In this document: piece after piece, positions 26,139 to 32,865 of the stretch
How positions within the stretch are numbered: the stretch's first letter is position 1
Layout of the letters: each line of letters begins with the position of its first letter
Assembly (NCBI GenBank): GCA_040768665.1
Contig: JAXGMN010000090.1
Coordinates: 1-32,865 of the forward strand
Length of the DNA stretch: 32,865 nucleotides
Source: JABWBD01 sp040768665
GTDB taxonomy: Bacteria > Planctomycetota > Planctomycetia > Pirellulales > Thermoguttaceae
Reading direction: 5' to 3'
Made by a program: the position numbers and the translations under genes
Notes under the pieces: model-generated
Databases searched by the model: none
What the model was told of the DNA's origin: nothing
What the model saw: only the letters and a program-made list of their open reading frames with translations

Positions 26139-27506
26139 ATGAATCCAGAGCGTTCCCCATTGACGGGCGCCACTACAAAGGGCGCGCAACCGAACCTCAG
26201 CCAGTCGCTGGCCGCCGCTCATGGTAACAAGGCGCCGGTGGGCAATATCGTCCGTGTGTCCGTGAAAGAGGGTGTCGGTTGGGTCGATCTCTCCCGGGTG
26301 CCGCTTTCCAGATTGGAAAACCTCATCCGCACCACCATTCGGAAAGTGATTGAGAAGCAGGGAGAGAAGGACAACTACAAGATCGTGCTCAACGAGAAGC
26401 GCGAAGGGCTCGCGGACCTCCATTTCATCGACGAAACCGGCGGTCTTGTCGGCCGTGCGGAAAGGGCGGCCCTCCTTCGGCTCATCGGCACGACGGAGAC
26501 GGGCAAGTACCGAATCAGCGAATTGCGTGATTCCTCGAAGAACAAGATCGACCTGCCCCGTCCGGTCAAGAAGGTGGAAACAAAAGCTCCCGAGCCCCCG
26601 CCCGCTCCGCCCAGGATGGAAGAACCCGCTCCGGCCAGGATGGAAGAAGAAGTGATTTTCCAGGAAGTGAGCGCCCCGCCCCAGCCTGCCCAGGAGAAAA
26701 CGCCTGCCCGTCTCGCGGCGGAACAGGCCCTGCGCGACACGGGCGCGCACGCCGCGAAGCAGGCGATCGAGCAGACGATGGCCTCGCACGCACGCGCGAA
26801 GGAGACGACCGAGAAGATCCTGCCCACGGTGGCTCTCGATGCCGAGATGGAAAAACTGCTCCAGAAGACTCACCGCGAAATCGTTGCCGCCCGTCTCAAG
26901 GACGAAAAGCAACGCGGCAATGTGAACGCGGAGGTTACCTGGGCGAGCAAAATGCTCGACATGATCAAGGCCCACCGTCAGAAGCCTGGAAACGAAAACA
27001 AGGCCCTCCTTTGCGAACTGTTGACCGACGCGGTCAATCCCGGCAAACCCTTGCCGAAGGAACTGCGGAACTCGGTCCTGAGCTTCTGCGAGGAGGTCGC
27101 CGACAAAACACGGGGAAAGGCGTCCGAATTCGCGGAGCAGATCCTGGAGGAGTTCGGGTGGCGGCAGCGTGAAGAGAAGATCGAGATGATGTACCGCAAC
27201 GTCACGCTGCAGCAGATCCTCGGCCGGATGGAACCCGACAAGCCGATCGACGTCCAGAACAAGGGGCTCAGGCAGCTCACCGAGTACGTGAATCGCCAAG
27301 CGGGGGCGATGCGGCGGGTTACCGACCAGTCGCGCCGCAACCAGATCGCGGGCGAATGCACCGCTGCCATGCAGCAAGCCACCAAGACGCGTGCCTGGCA
27401 GGCGCTCGGAGCGCTCGAACGGAAGGAGCTGAACACCACCTTCACCCGGACTGCGGAGAGGCTGAACCGCGGCATAACCAAGCGGCAGGAACCGCCGAAG
27501 AAGTGA
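26139..27506 (+). CDS. Unrecognised 455-residue protein
   Basis: A purine-rich GAGAGAGAG stretch lies before the ATG at 26139; an earlier in-frame ATG at 26004 would add a cysteine- and arginine-rich leader that does not look coding. I do not recognise a family. There is no signal peptide or membrane segment. Residues about 40-130 could be a small folded domain (VGWVDLSRVPLSRLENLIRT, then ADLHFIDETGG). Residues about 155-200 are proline- and glutamate-rich with a short direct repeat (PPRMEE, PARMEE). Residues about 205-455 are predicted by eye as long charged helices, rich in Q, E, K and R. It may be a cytoplasmic scaffold or secreted substrate; nothing in the context decides. It sits between the GH2 gene and the PIG-L remnant, eight bases before the latter. 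Confidence 0.7.
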   Translation: MNPERSPLTGATTKGAQPNLSQSLAAAHGNKAPVGNIVRVSVKEGVGWVDLSRVPLSRLENLIRTTIRKVIEKQGEKDNYKIVLNEKREGLADLHFIDETGGLVGRAERAALLRLIGTTETGKYRISELRDSSKNKIDLPRPVKKVETKAPEPPPAPPRMEEPAPARMEEEVIFQEVSAPPQPAQEKTPARLAAEQALRDTGAHAAKQAIEQTMASHARAKETTEKILPTVALDAEMEKLLQKTHREIVAARLKDEKQRGNVNAEVTWASKMLDMIKAHRQKPGNENKALLCELLTDAVNPGKPLPKELRNSVLSFCEEVADKTRGKASEFAEQILEEFGWRQREEKIEMMYRNVTLQQILGRMEPDKPIDVQNKGLRQLTEYVNRQAGAMRRVTDQSRRNQIAGECTAAMQQATKTRAWQALGALERKELNTTFTRTAERLNRGITKRQEPPKK

Positions 27507-27514
27507 GGCTCCCC

Positions 27515-27810
27515 GTGGGTAAAACCCTGCTGGCCATCGGCGCCCATTATGACGACTGCGTCTTCGGCATTCCCGGCATCCTGCTTGCCGCCGTGCGCAA
27601 GCACTACCGTGGGGTGACGATTGGTCGGACGCGATCGGGCGGCTCGGAGAGATGATGGCCTTCGTAACGGGCCGGGCCTACGACCCGCAGTCGCCCCATC
27701 CGGCCCAGAAAGTCAAGGAAACGCTGGCCCGCTACCGCGGCCTGGCCTGCGGAGTTCAATATGCCGAGGCAGTCTGCGCCGAAAGTGCGTACCCGCGCGA
27801 GATCCTTTGA
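27515..27810 (+). pseudogene. PIG-L family deacetylase remnant with internal deletion
   Basis: GTG at 27515 follows GAGG by about six bases. The first about 33 residues (GKTLLAIGAHYDDCVFGIPG, AAVRKHYRG) are the start of a PIG-L (LmbE-like) N-acetylglucosamine-type deacetylase, with the zinc-binding H-x-D-D motif altered only as AHYDD. At about 27614-27618 the sequence jumps to another frame and reads DDWSDAIGRLGEMMAF, VKETLARYRGLACGVQYAEA and AYPREIL, which is the end of the same family. Family members are about 230-290 residues, so roughly 130-190 residues from the middle, including the second metal-binding histidines, are missing. It cannot encode an active enzyme. Confidence 0.8.
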
Positions 27811-27932
27811 CACTCAAGGGGGGTGGGTTGACACAGCCCGCCGTCGCCGTGCAGGATACGGAAAACCGCTCGCGAACGGTTCCGGGCGGACCAGGATACC
27901 ACCAGACCTTTACGCCGGCGGAAAGGGATCCC

Positions 27933-28454
27933 ATGTTCTGCCCCAACTGCAACCGTTCTCTGCGGCCTATTCACTACGAAGGTGTGGAAATCGAGACCTG
28001 CGACGGTTGCGGGGGCGAGTGGCTCGACCACGGCGAACTGGGCAACATCGTACGCATCCGGGAGGTCCGCTTCGACGGAGACCAGCGGCGGGCCGTCGCC
28101 GAGGCAACGGCGATCACGCCGGTCAAGCTCGAAAACGTCGACCGCGATCTGAAGTGTCCCAAGTGCAGCGGCACGACCGACGCCTTGAACTACGGCGGCG
28201 ATACCGGCATCATCATCGACCGCTGCACGAGTTGCCGGGGGCTTTGGCTCGACGGCACCGAACTGGAAAAGATCCAGATGCTGGTCGAAGGCTGGGACGA
28301 TCAATTGCCGGACGACCTCGCGCAATACGCTCCGATGCTCCACGACGTCTCGGCACGGATGGACCGTGAGGACGACGTGCAGGCCAGTCGCGTGCCGCTC
28401 GTCGGCCGCTATGTCAATGCCCTGGTCAATCGAGTTCTCGACTTCGGGCGATGA
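27933..28454 (+). CDS. Double zinc-ribbon (TFIIB-type) protein
   Basis: Start taken at 27933, where AAAGGG lies five bases upstream and the protein begins with its first zinc knuckle. The 173-residue product has two copies of a zf-TFIIB ribbon: C3/C6 with C23/C26 (CPNC, CDGCGGEWLDHGEL) and C75/C78 with C98/C101 (CPKC, CTSCRGLWLDGTEL). The C-x-x-C-G-G/R-x-W-L-D-x-G-E-L pattern marks the bacterial YwiC/zf-TFIIB family, whose role is poorly defined. The C-terminal about 60 residues (helical, VGRYVNALVNRVLDFGR) have no recognised fold. It begins inside no gene and ends nine bases before the next one, so the pair is probably co-transcribed. Confidence 0.85.
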   Translation: MFCPNCNRSLRPIHYEGVEIETCDGCGGEWLDHGELGNIVRIREVRFDGDQRRAVAEATAITPVKLENVDRDLKCPKCSGTTDALNYGGDTGIIIDRCTSCRGLWLDGTELEKIQMLVEGWDDQLPDDLAQYAPMLHDVSARMDREDDVQASRVPLVGRYVNALVNRVLDFGR

Positions 28455-28463
28455 GGTTGCATC

Positions 28464-29384
28464 ATGAAATACCGACTTGCACTTCACGGAATACTCCTGA
28501 TCAGTCTTTCCGCCGTCGCCGCTGCCAAAGAAACTCCCTATGGTAAGGGCATGTCCGAAGAAAACAAACAGCGAGTCTTCCTCGACGACATGGAAGACGT
28601 CGCCGACTGGTACAACGGCTCCCCGGAGGAATCGGCGCTCTCGGCAAGCTCGAAGCACGCCAGGCAGGGCGAGAGAGCGCTGCTGTTCGCCAATACCATC
28701 GACTACACCAAGGGCGAAAAAAACTATCCGATCGGCTGGCCGAGGACCGGTAAAAACCTGGGCAAAGAGAAGCTGACCGATTTTTCCAAGTTCGACTTTT
28801 TCGAGTGCTGGATCTTTGTCGAAACCTCGCGGGAGTCGCTCCCCTCGAAAGCGATCTCGGTTGGGCTCTACCACACGGGACACAAGCGTTCGACGCATCT
28901 TCCCCTGGAGGTTGCCAAGGACCAGTGGACAAAGATCGTCATTCCCATCTCGAAACTCATCGATCCCGCCGACGTCCAGCGGATCCAGTTCAATATCTCC
29001 GAATCGGACTACAAGCACGGCGACCGGGTCGACTTCTACATCGACGACGTTGTGCTCACCCGCTACGTCGAACCGGCGATCAACGAGTTGGCCGTCGACC
29101 GCAATGTGCTGTTTGCCGGCGATCGGCATATCACGGCGGTCTACTCGCTGGTCGGTTCGAAAGGGATGGACGAGGTCACTGCGGAACTTTCGATCGGGCG
29201 AAAAGACGCAAAGCCGGTGGCAATGGCGGCGGACAAAGCGGATCGCCGAGGCGATTTGAGCCTCTCGATCGATCGGCCGCTTGAGCCGGGTACGTACGGC
29301 GCGGGCTTCTCGCTGAGAGATTCCACGGGCAAGCTGATCGATCGAAAAGAGGTGGAATTCCGGGTCATTCCGGGACCGTTTTGA
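28464..29384 (+). CDS. Secreted beta-sandwich protein, carbohydrate-binding type
   Basis: GAGG seven bases before the ATG and a signal peptide (MKYRLALHGILLISLSAVAAA) support the start. Of 306 residues, about 35-200 resemble a galactose-binding or CBM11-like sandwich: FLDDMEDVADW at the start, a middle FDFFECWIFVE strand, and HGDRVDFYIDDVVLTRY at the end, which is the usual closing strand of such modules. Residues 205-306 look like a second all-beta domain. There is no catalytic motif, so it probably binds a polysaccharide or cell-surface glycan outside the cytoplasm. It is followed by the DUF4091-type gene after a 247-base gap holding a palindrome, suggesting but not proving a shared function. 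Confidence 0.65.
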   Translation: MKYRLALHGILLISLSAVAAAKETPYGKGMSEENKQRVFLDDMEDVADWYNGSPEESALSASSKHARQGERALLFANTIDYTKGEKNYPIGWPRTGKNLGKEKLTDFSKFDFFECWIFVETSRESLPSKAISVGLYHTGHKRSTHLPLEVAKDQWTKIVIPISKLIDPADVQRIQFNISESDYKHGDRVDFYIDDVVLTRYVEPAINELAVDRNVLFAGDRHITAVYSLVGSKGMDEVTAELSIGRKDAKPVAMAADKADRRGDLSLSIDRPLEPGTYGAGFSLRDSTGKLIDRKEVEFRVIPGPF

Positions 29385-29466
29385 CGAGTGCACAAACCAA
29401 GGATTCGGGAGTCTTTCAATCGCTGAGAGCCGAGAGTCCGGAGTCGAGAGGCAGAGAACACATCTT

Positions 29467-29567
29467 AGAGCCTATCCCAAAATGGGGACTGGCTCCGAGC
29501 AATTGACGTTTTCCCCCAGTATGGCGATCGGCTGCGAGGTGCCTGTCCCCATTTTGGGATAGGCTCT
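29467..29567 (+). repeat. 101-bp palindromic element, copy 2
   Basis: AGAGCCTATCCCAAAATGGG and the following GAC (29467-29489) match the reverse complement of 29545-29567 over 23 bases without a break. Then TGGCTC faces GTGCCT with the same two T-T mismatches as the copy at 13753. Same length (101 bp) and orientation as that copy; only the middle about 40 bases differ. On either side (29424-29450 and 29590-29617) are GAGAGTCGAG-type sequences in inverted orientation, so the element appears to sit inside an older inverted repeat. Confidence 0.85.
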
Positions 29568-29631
29568 GAGCCAACAGCCTGGCTCTGGACCCTCGACGCT
29601 CAACTCTCGACTCTCCACAAAGGAGCATCGC

Positions 29632-31959
29632 ATGCGTGGAGTCTTCATCACGCTCGTGGGGTTGGTGGTTCTGTCGGGAGCCCGATTCGCGGAAGCGAAA
29701 GTCTACCTGTTCGACATGGGGACCCGGCAATCGGAGTTGCGGCCCGGGTTCACACGGGTGACCGCCGGCTCGCTCTACACGCCCGAAGCCGGCTTCGGCT
29801 GGCAGGAGACGGATGGGCTCAAGGAACACTACCGGCACTACAGCCGCGAGTGGGAAATGAACGAGAGCCGCGGCAGCAAACAGCCCCCGCCGATCTACAC
29901 GAACGAGATTACCTGCGACGCCGTGTTGAGCAAGCAGCCCGGCACGTTCTTCGTCGACGTCGAGCCCGGCCGCTATACCGTTTACCTGCTCTCCGGGCTC
30001 AGCGCGGGCTCGTCGCGCGACTACCATTGGTTCGATGTCGCGGTCGGCGCCGCGCGGGCGACCGTCAAGATTCCCGGGCCCTACATCTTCGAGCGGCGCA
30101 TCCTTCAGACCGTGGCCGACGGCAAGCAGCTCGCCATCGCGCTGGCCCCGAAGACCGACTGGATGGTTGCCGCGCTGCTTGTGTTTCCTTCCGCCGAGGA
30201 AGCGAAAGTCCGGTCGGAACTGCTCGACGCGCAGGAAAAAGAAATCGATTTCCTTCCGCCCGACGTGGCCCGGGAGTGGAAACAAACCTGCCACGAGGAC
30301 GATCGCCCGCTGCCGGAGTTCAGCCGGGAGGACCGCCGCCGCGGATTTGCGGTGTTCGCCCGCCACTGGTCCGAGGTGATCTATCCCAACACCGTGCCGC
30401 GGCAGATCGAACTGGATCCGCAGCTCGGGATTTTCGCCTCGCTGGGAGAGTACGAGCCGGTGACGATCACCGTGCATCCTCTCAAGAATCTCGCCGGCAT
30501 CAAGATCGCTCCCGGCGAGCTCCGTTGCGAAGACTCCGTCATCCCGGCCGACCGGATCGACGTTCGCCACGTGCGGTATATGCTCGTGCGACCGAACTAC
30601 TCGGCGTTCTTCTCCTACCACATCGCTCCCGATGTTCTCGAACACCGGGAATCGGTCGACGCGAACGAGGGTGAGAATCAACGCTTCTGGATCACGGTCA
30701 AGGTGCCGGAAGATGCCAGGCCGGGCGTGTACCGAGGCGCAGTGAAGGTGACCACAGCGGCCGGAGCAGCCGCCGAGGTGCCGCTCAAGCTCCGCGTGCT
30801 TCCGATTCAGCTTCAGAAGAACCCCGATCACATCTACGGCATGTACTATCGCGACCCCATCGACCTGGTCGACGAAAGAAACACGCCCGAGGCGAACGCC
30901 TATTTCCAGCGCAAGGCGGAAAGGGAGCGGCAGGACATGGTCGACCACGGCATGAACTGCCATATCTCGGGAGTGTCGGGCCTCGCTCGCGACGACCGGG
31001 GCAACTGGACGATGGACGGGCGGGAGACCGATCGCCACATCGCCCTCGACCGGAAATACGGCCTGGCCGACCGCCCGCTGGTCGTCCATTTCCCGGTCTC
31101 CTGGTGGTATTCCAGGCTGGTGGATCCGCGAGGCACCGGCAGCCATCTTCGCCTCGTCCGCTCCGACGTCCCCCAGTCGTTCTTCGACGAGGTCACCAAG
31201 ATGGTCCGGGTGATCGAAGCGACTCGCAAAGAGTACGGGTGGCCCGAGTTCCTCTACTATCCGATCGACGAACCGAGCACCAATCCCGATTCCGTCCGCT
31301 TCATGACCAACGTGCTCAAGGCCTGCAAGCAGGTCCCGGGCGTGCGGACGTATGTCACCGCCGATCCGACCCACGAGCAGTTCGAGCCCATGTGGCCCCA
31401 CGTCGACGTCTGGTGCTGCCAGCCGTTCGTCTTCGACCACGAGAAGATCCAGCGGCTCAGCCGGGAGAAGAACATCGAGTTCTGGTGCTATCCCAATCAC
31501 ATCAGCGGCGAAAACGACCACACTCCGGTCCGTGGGGCGAGGATGACCTGGGGCTTCGGGTTCTGGCGGTCGGGCTTCAAGGCCCTCATCCCCTGGATCT
31601 ACTCCTCCGACGTCAGCGATCCTTGGAACTACCTCGACGGCACGGCGATGGATTTTGTCAACCGGTCCACGCCCGACGGCGAGCCGATTCCCGTGACCCT
31701 GTGGGAAGCCTATCGCGAGGGGATCGACGACGGCCGCTACCTGTATACCCTCGCGCAACTCTGCGAGCGAGCCCACGCGCAGGGCGGCCGCGCGGCGGAA
31801 CTCGCCGAGTCGGCACGCAAAGAGCTTGCGTGGATCTGGGATTCCATCCGTGTCCAGGAGAAGTACAAGTACGACGACCTGTGGAACGGCCCTGATTTCG
31901 ACGCCTACCGGTGGCTCCTGGCCTCGCACATTCTCGAGCTGCAGTCTGCCTTGAAATAG
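29632..31959 (+). CDS. Secreted DUF4091-type glycosidase-like protein
   Basis: AAAGGAG six bases before the ATG and a signal peptide (MRGVFITLVGLVVLSGARFAEA) fix the start. The 775-residue product opens with a small galactose-binding-like domain (about 23-190; VYLFDMGTRQSELRPGFTRV), a linker with a helical stretch, a beta-sandwich (about 250-400) and a TIM-barrel-like half (about 400-760) with LYYPIDEPS as the probable catalytic acid segment and the closing TLWEAYREGIDDGRYLYTL, the hallmark of DUF4091 proteins. These are found in planctomycetes and Bacteroidetes among polysaccharide-degrading genes, but few have a known substrate. Probably a periplasmic or surface glycoside hydrolase; the enzyme activity is inferred from the fold. 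Confidence 0.8.
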   Translation: MRGVFITLVGLVVLSGARFAEAKVYLFDMGTRQSELRPGFTRVTAGSLYTPEAGFGWQETDGLKEHYRHYSREWEMNESRGSKQPPPIYTNEITCDAVLSKQPGTFFVDVEPGRYTVYLLSGLSAGSSRDYHWFDVAVGAARATVKIPGPYIFERRILQTVADGKQLAIALAPKTDWMVAALLVFPSAEEAKVRSELLDAQEKEIDFLPPDVAREWKQTCHEDDRPLPEFSREDRRRGFAVFARHWSEVIYPNTVPRQIELDPQLGIFASLGEYEPVTITVHPLKNLAGIKIAPGELRCEDSVIPADRIDVRHVRYMLVRPNYSAFFSYHIAPDVLEHRESVDANEGENQRFWITVKVPEDARPGVYRGAVKVTTAAGAAAEVPLKLRVLPIQLQKNPDHIYGMYYRDPIDLVDERNTPEANAYFQRKAERERQDMVDHGMNCHISGVSGLARDDRGNWTMDGRETDRHIALDRKYGLADRPLVVHFPVSWWYSRLVDPRGTGSHLRLVRSDVPQSFFDEVTKMVRVIEATRKEYGWPEFLYYPIDEPSTNPDSVRFMTNVLKACKQVPGVRTYVTADPTHEQFEPMWPHVDVWCCQPFVFDHEKIQRLSREKNIEFWCYPNHISGENDHTPVRGARMTWGFGFWRSGFKALIPWIYSSDVSDPWNYLDGTAMDFVNRSTPDGEPIPVTLWEAYREGIDDGRYLYTLAQLCERAHAQGGRAAELAESARKELAWIWDSIRVQEKYKYDDLWNGPDFDAYRWLLASHILELQSALK

Positions 31960-32019
31960 GCGCCGTCGCCGATCTGTTCCCTTCATCATTCCAGCACTCC
32001 ATCACTCCGCCGTAATCCG

Positions 32020-32781
32020 ATGGCTGGCAATCCCGCTGGCGATGAACGTATCGAAGACCCGCACGCCGTCGAAATCAGCCTGTCGCAACGCTCCCGCGGT
32101 TACTTCGTCCATCTCTACACCGCCTGTGGGATGATCTTCGCCTTCCTGGCTGCGGCGGAGACCTGTCGCCCCGAGCCGGAACCGCGATGGGTGTTCGTCT
32201 GGCTGCTCGCGGCCGTGCTGATCGACGCGACGGACGGCCCGCTCGCACGCCTCTGGCACGTTCACGATTGGGCGCCGAAGATCGATGGGCGGAAGATCGA
32301 CGACATCATCGACTACCTGACGTTCACGTTCGTGCCCCTCTTGCTCGCCTGGCGGATGGATTGGATCGCGCCGCCGGCAGGCGTGTGGGTGGCGGCGGCG
32401 ATGATCGCCAGCGTGTTGGGTTTCGCCCACACCGAGGCAAAGCAGGAGGACCAAGGCTTTTTCCGAGGCTTTCCTTCCTATTGGAACATCTTTGTCTTTT
32501 ACGCCGGCATCTGGCACGGCTACTACGGGCCGGTGCCGGCCACCGTCCTCCTCGTGCTGCTCACGGCGCTGACCGTGCTGCCGGTTCGGTTTATCTACCC
32601 GAATCTTGCCCCGCGACCATGGCGGTGGCCGGTGCTCCTCGGTGCAGCGGTCTGGCTGCTCATCCTGCTCATAATGCTGCCCGGCTATCCCCTTGTGGCG
32701 CCGTCGGTGATGTGGATTTCCCTGATCTATCCGGCATTCTACGCAGCCTTGTCGCTCTATCTCGACACCAGGGCGAAGTAG
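32020..32781 (+). CDS. pcs: Phosphatidylcholine synthase (CDP-alcohol phosphatidyltransferase)
   Basis: A 253-residue inner-membrane protein with about seven or eight hydrophobic segments. The CDP-alcohol phosphotransferase signature reads D69-x2-D72-G-x2-A-R77-x12-G90-x3-D94-x3-D98; the x12 spacing between AR and G (instead of x8) is the hallmark of bacterial Pcs, which condenses CDP-diacylglycerol with choline to make phosphatidylcholine and CMP. FFRGFPSYWNIFVFYAGIW (about 147-165) is also Pcs-typical. The ATG at 32020 has no clear ribosome binding site, so a slightly different start is possible. It lies 60 bases after the DUF4091 gene. If it is a Pcs, this organism depends on imported or scavenged choline; no choline transporter is visible here. 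Confidence 0.75.
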   Translation: MAGNPAGDERIEDPHAVEISLSQRSRGYFVHLYTACGMIFAFLAAAETCRPEPEPRWVFVWLLAAVLIDATDGPLARLWHVHDWAPKIDGRKIDDIIDYLTFTFVPLLLAWRMDWIAPPAGVWVAAAMIASVLGFAHTEAKQEDQGFFRGFPSYWNIFVFYAGIWHGYYGPVPATVLLVLLTALTVLPVRFIYPNLAPRPWRWPVLLGAAVWLLILLIMLPGYPLVAPSVMWISLIYPAFYAALSLYLDTRAK

Positions 32782-32792
32782 TCCCCGCCTGT

Positions 32793-32810
32793 TAGGTCCC
32801 GCTTGCCGAG
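32793..32810 (+). repeat. Half of an AGGTCCCGCT hairpin
   Basis: TAGGTCCCGCTTGCCGAG repeats the left half of the hairpins at 20338 and 20451 exactly, but the right arm is missing and only unrelated sequence follows to the window end. A decayed or truncated copy of the same family. The 84 bases after pcs otherwise hold no gene. Confidence 0.6.
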
Positions 32811-32865
32811 CTCGTCGTCCTACACATCTCCAGGACCCCCGTGGCCTCGTGCCACGGGTGAACGC

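Noticed and set aside
13753..29567. CRISPR-like repeats
   Set aside because: The palindromes are few, far apart and irregularly spaced, with no spacers or cas genes.
29416..31989. An 857-residue open frame on the - strand
   Set aside because: It lies opposite the DUF4091-type gene, has no start signal and no recognisable motif; long antisense frames are expected in GC-rich genes with strong third-base bias.
31984..32008. Degenerate CATCACTCC tandem repeat before pcs
   Set aside because: Only two to three imperfect units; too short to separate from chance.
1..32865. tRNA, rRNA or other structured RNA genes
   Set aside because: No cloverleaf, rRNA-like segment or known riboswitch core was seen by eye; a covariance-model scan would be needed to exclude small ones.

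Overview
The window looks like a chromosomal segment of a planctomycete (Planctomycetota, probably Pirellulales-like). The GC content is high. It carries a formylglycine-type sulfatase, a neutral-ceramidase-like secreted enzyme, a sialidase-fold protein, a family-2 glycoside hydrolase, a DUF4091-type secreted protein, several multi-domain PAS histidine kinases and many palindromic intergenic repeats. This assignment is an inference from gene content; no rRNA gene or other direct marker is present.

Region 1 (1-12775, all + strand) is a dense signalling cluster. In order it holds an HDOD protein (cut by the window edge), a PAS histidine kinase, a response regulator with an HD-GYP domain, a response regulator with an HDOD domain, a response regulator with a degenerate HD-GYP domain, a very large membrane hybrid kinase, a REC-kinase and a stand-alone receiver. 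Most junctions overlap by a few to a few dozen bases or are only 3-14 bases apart, so most of the cluster is probably one co-transcribed, translationally coupled unit. No DNA-binding output domain is present, so output is likely through cyclic-di-GMP hydrolysis (HD-GYP) and HDOD or protein-protein interactions. Several small frame disruptions lie in this block (about 3794, 3875, 4290, 4328 and 7208); they could be sequence errors or early decay.

Region 2 (12776-20314, - strand) holds a MOSC-domain gene with a frameshift, a single long reading frame joining a ceramidase-like enzyme to a sulfatase with a HEAT-repeat tail, a secreted sialidase-fold protein, and the pair clpS-mtaB. The ceramidase and sulfatase parts are joined exactly by a 121-bp palindrome that is translated in frame as the linker.

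Region 3 (20315-32865, + strand) carries an M20 peptidase, serS, a GH2 enzyme, an unrecognised 455-residue protein, an internally deleted PIG-L deacetylase remnant, a double zinc-ribbon protein, two secreted carbohydrate-type proteins and a phosphatidylcholine synthase (pcs).

The most distinctive feature is a set of palindromic elements. Two 101-bp copies (13753, 29467) have identical outer arms. A 121-bp copy (15714) has different outer arms but the same GGGGACTGG / CCTGTCCCC core with a conserved T-T mismatch. There is also a 134-bp element (23383) and several short AGGTCCCGCT hairpins (20339, 20480, decayed copy at 32793). They resemble REP-like or MITE-like elements mobilised in trans; no transposase is in the window.
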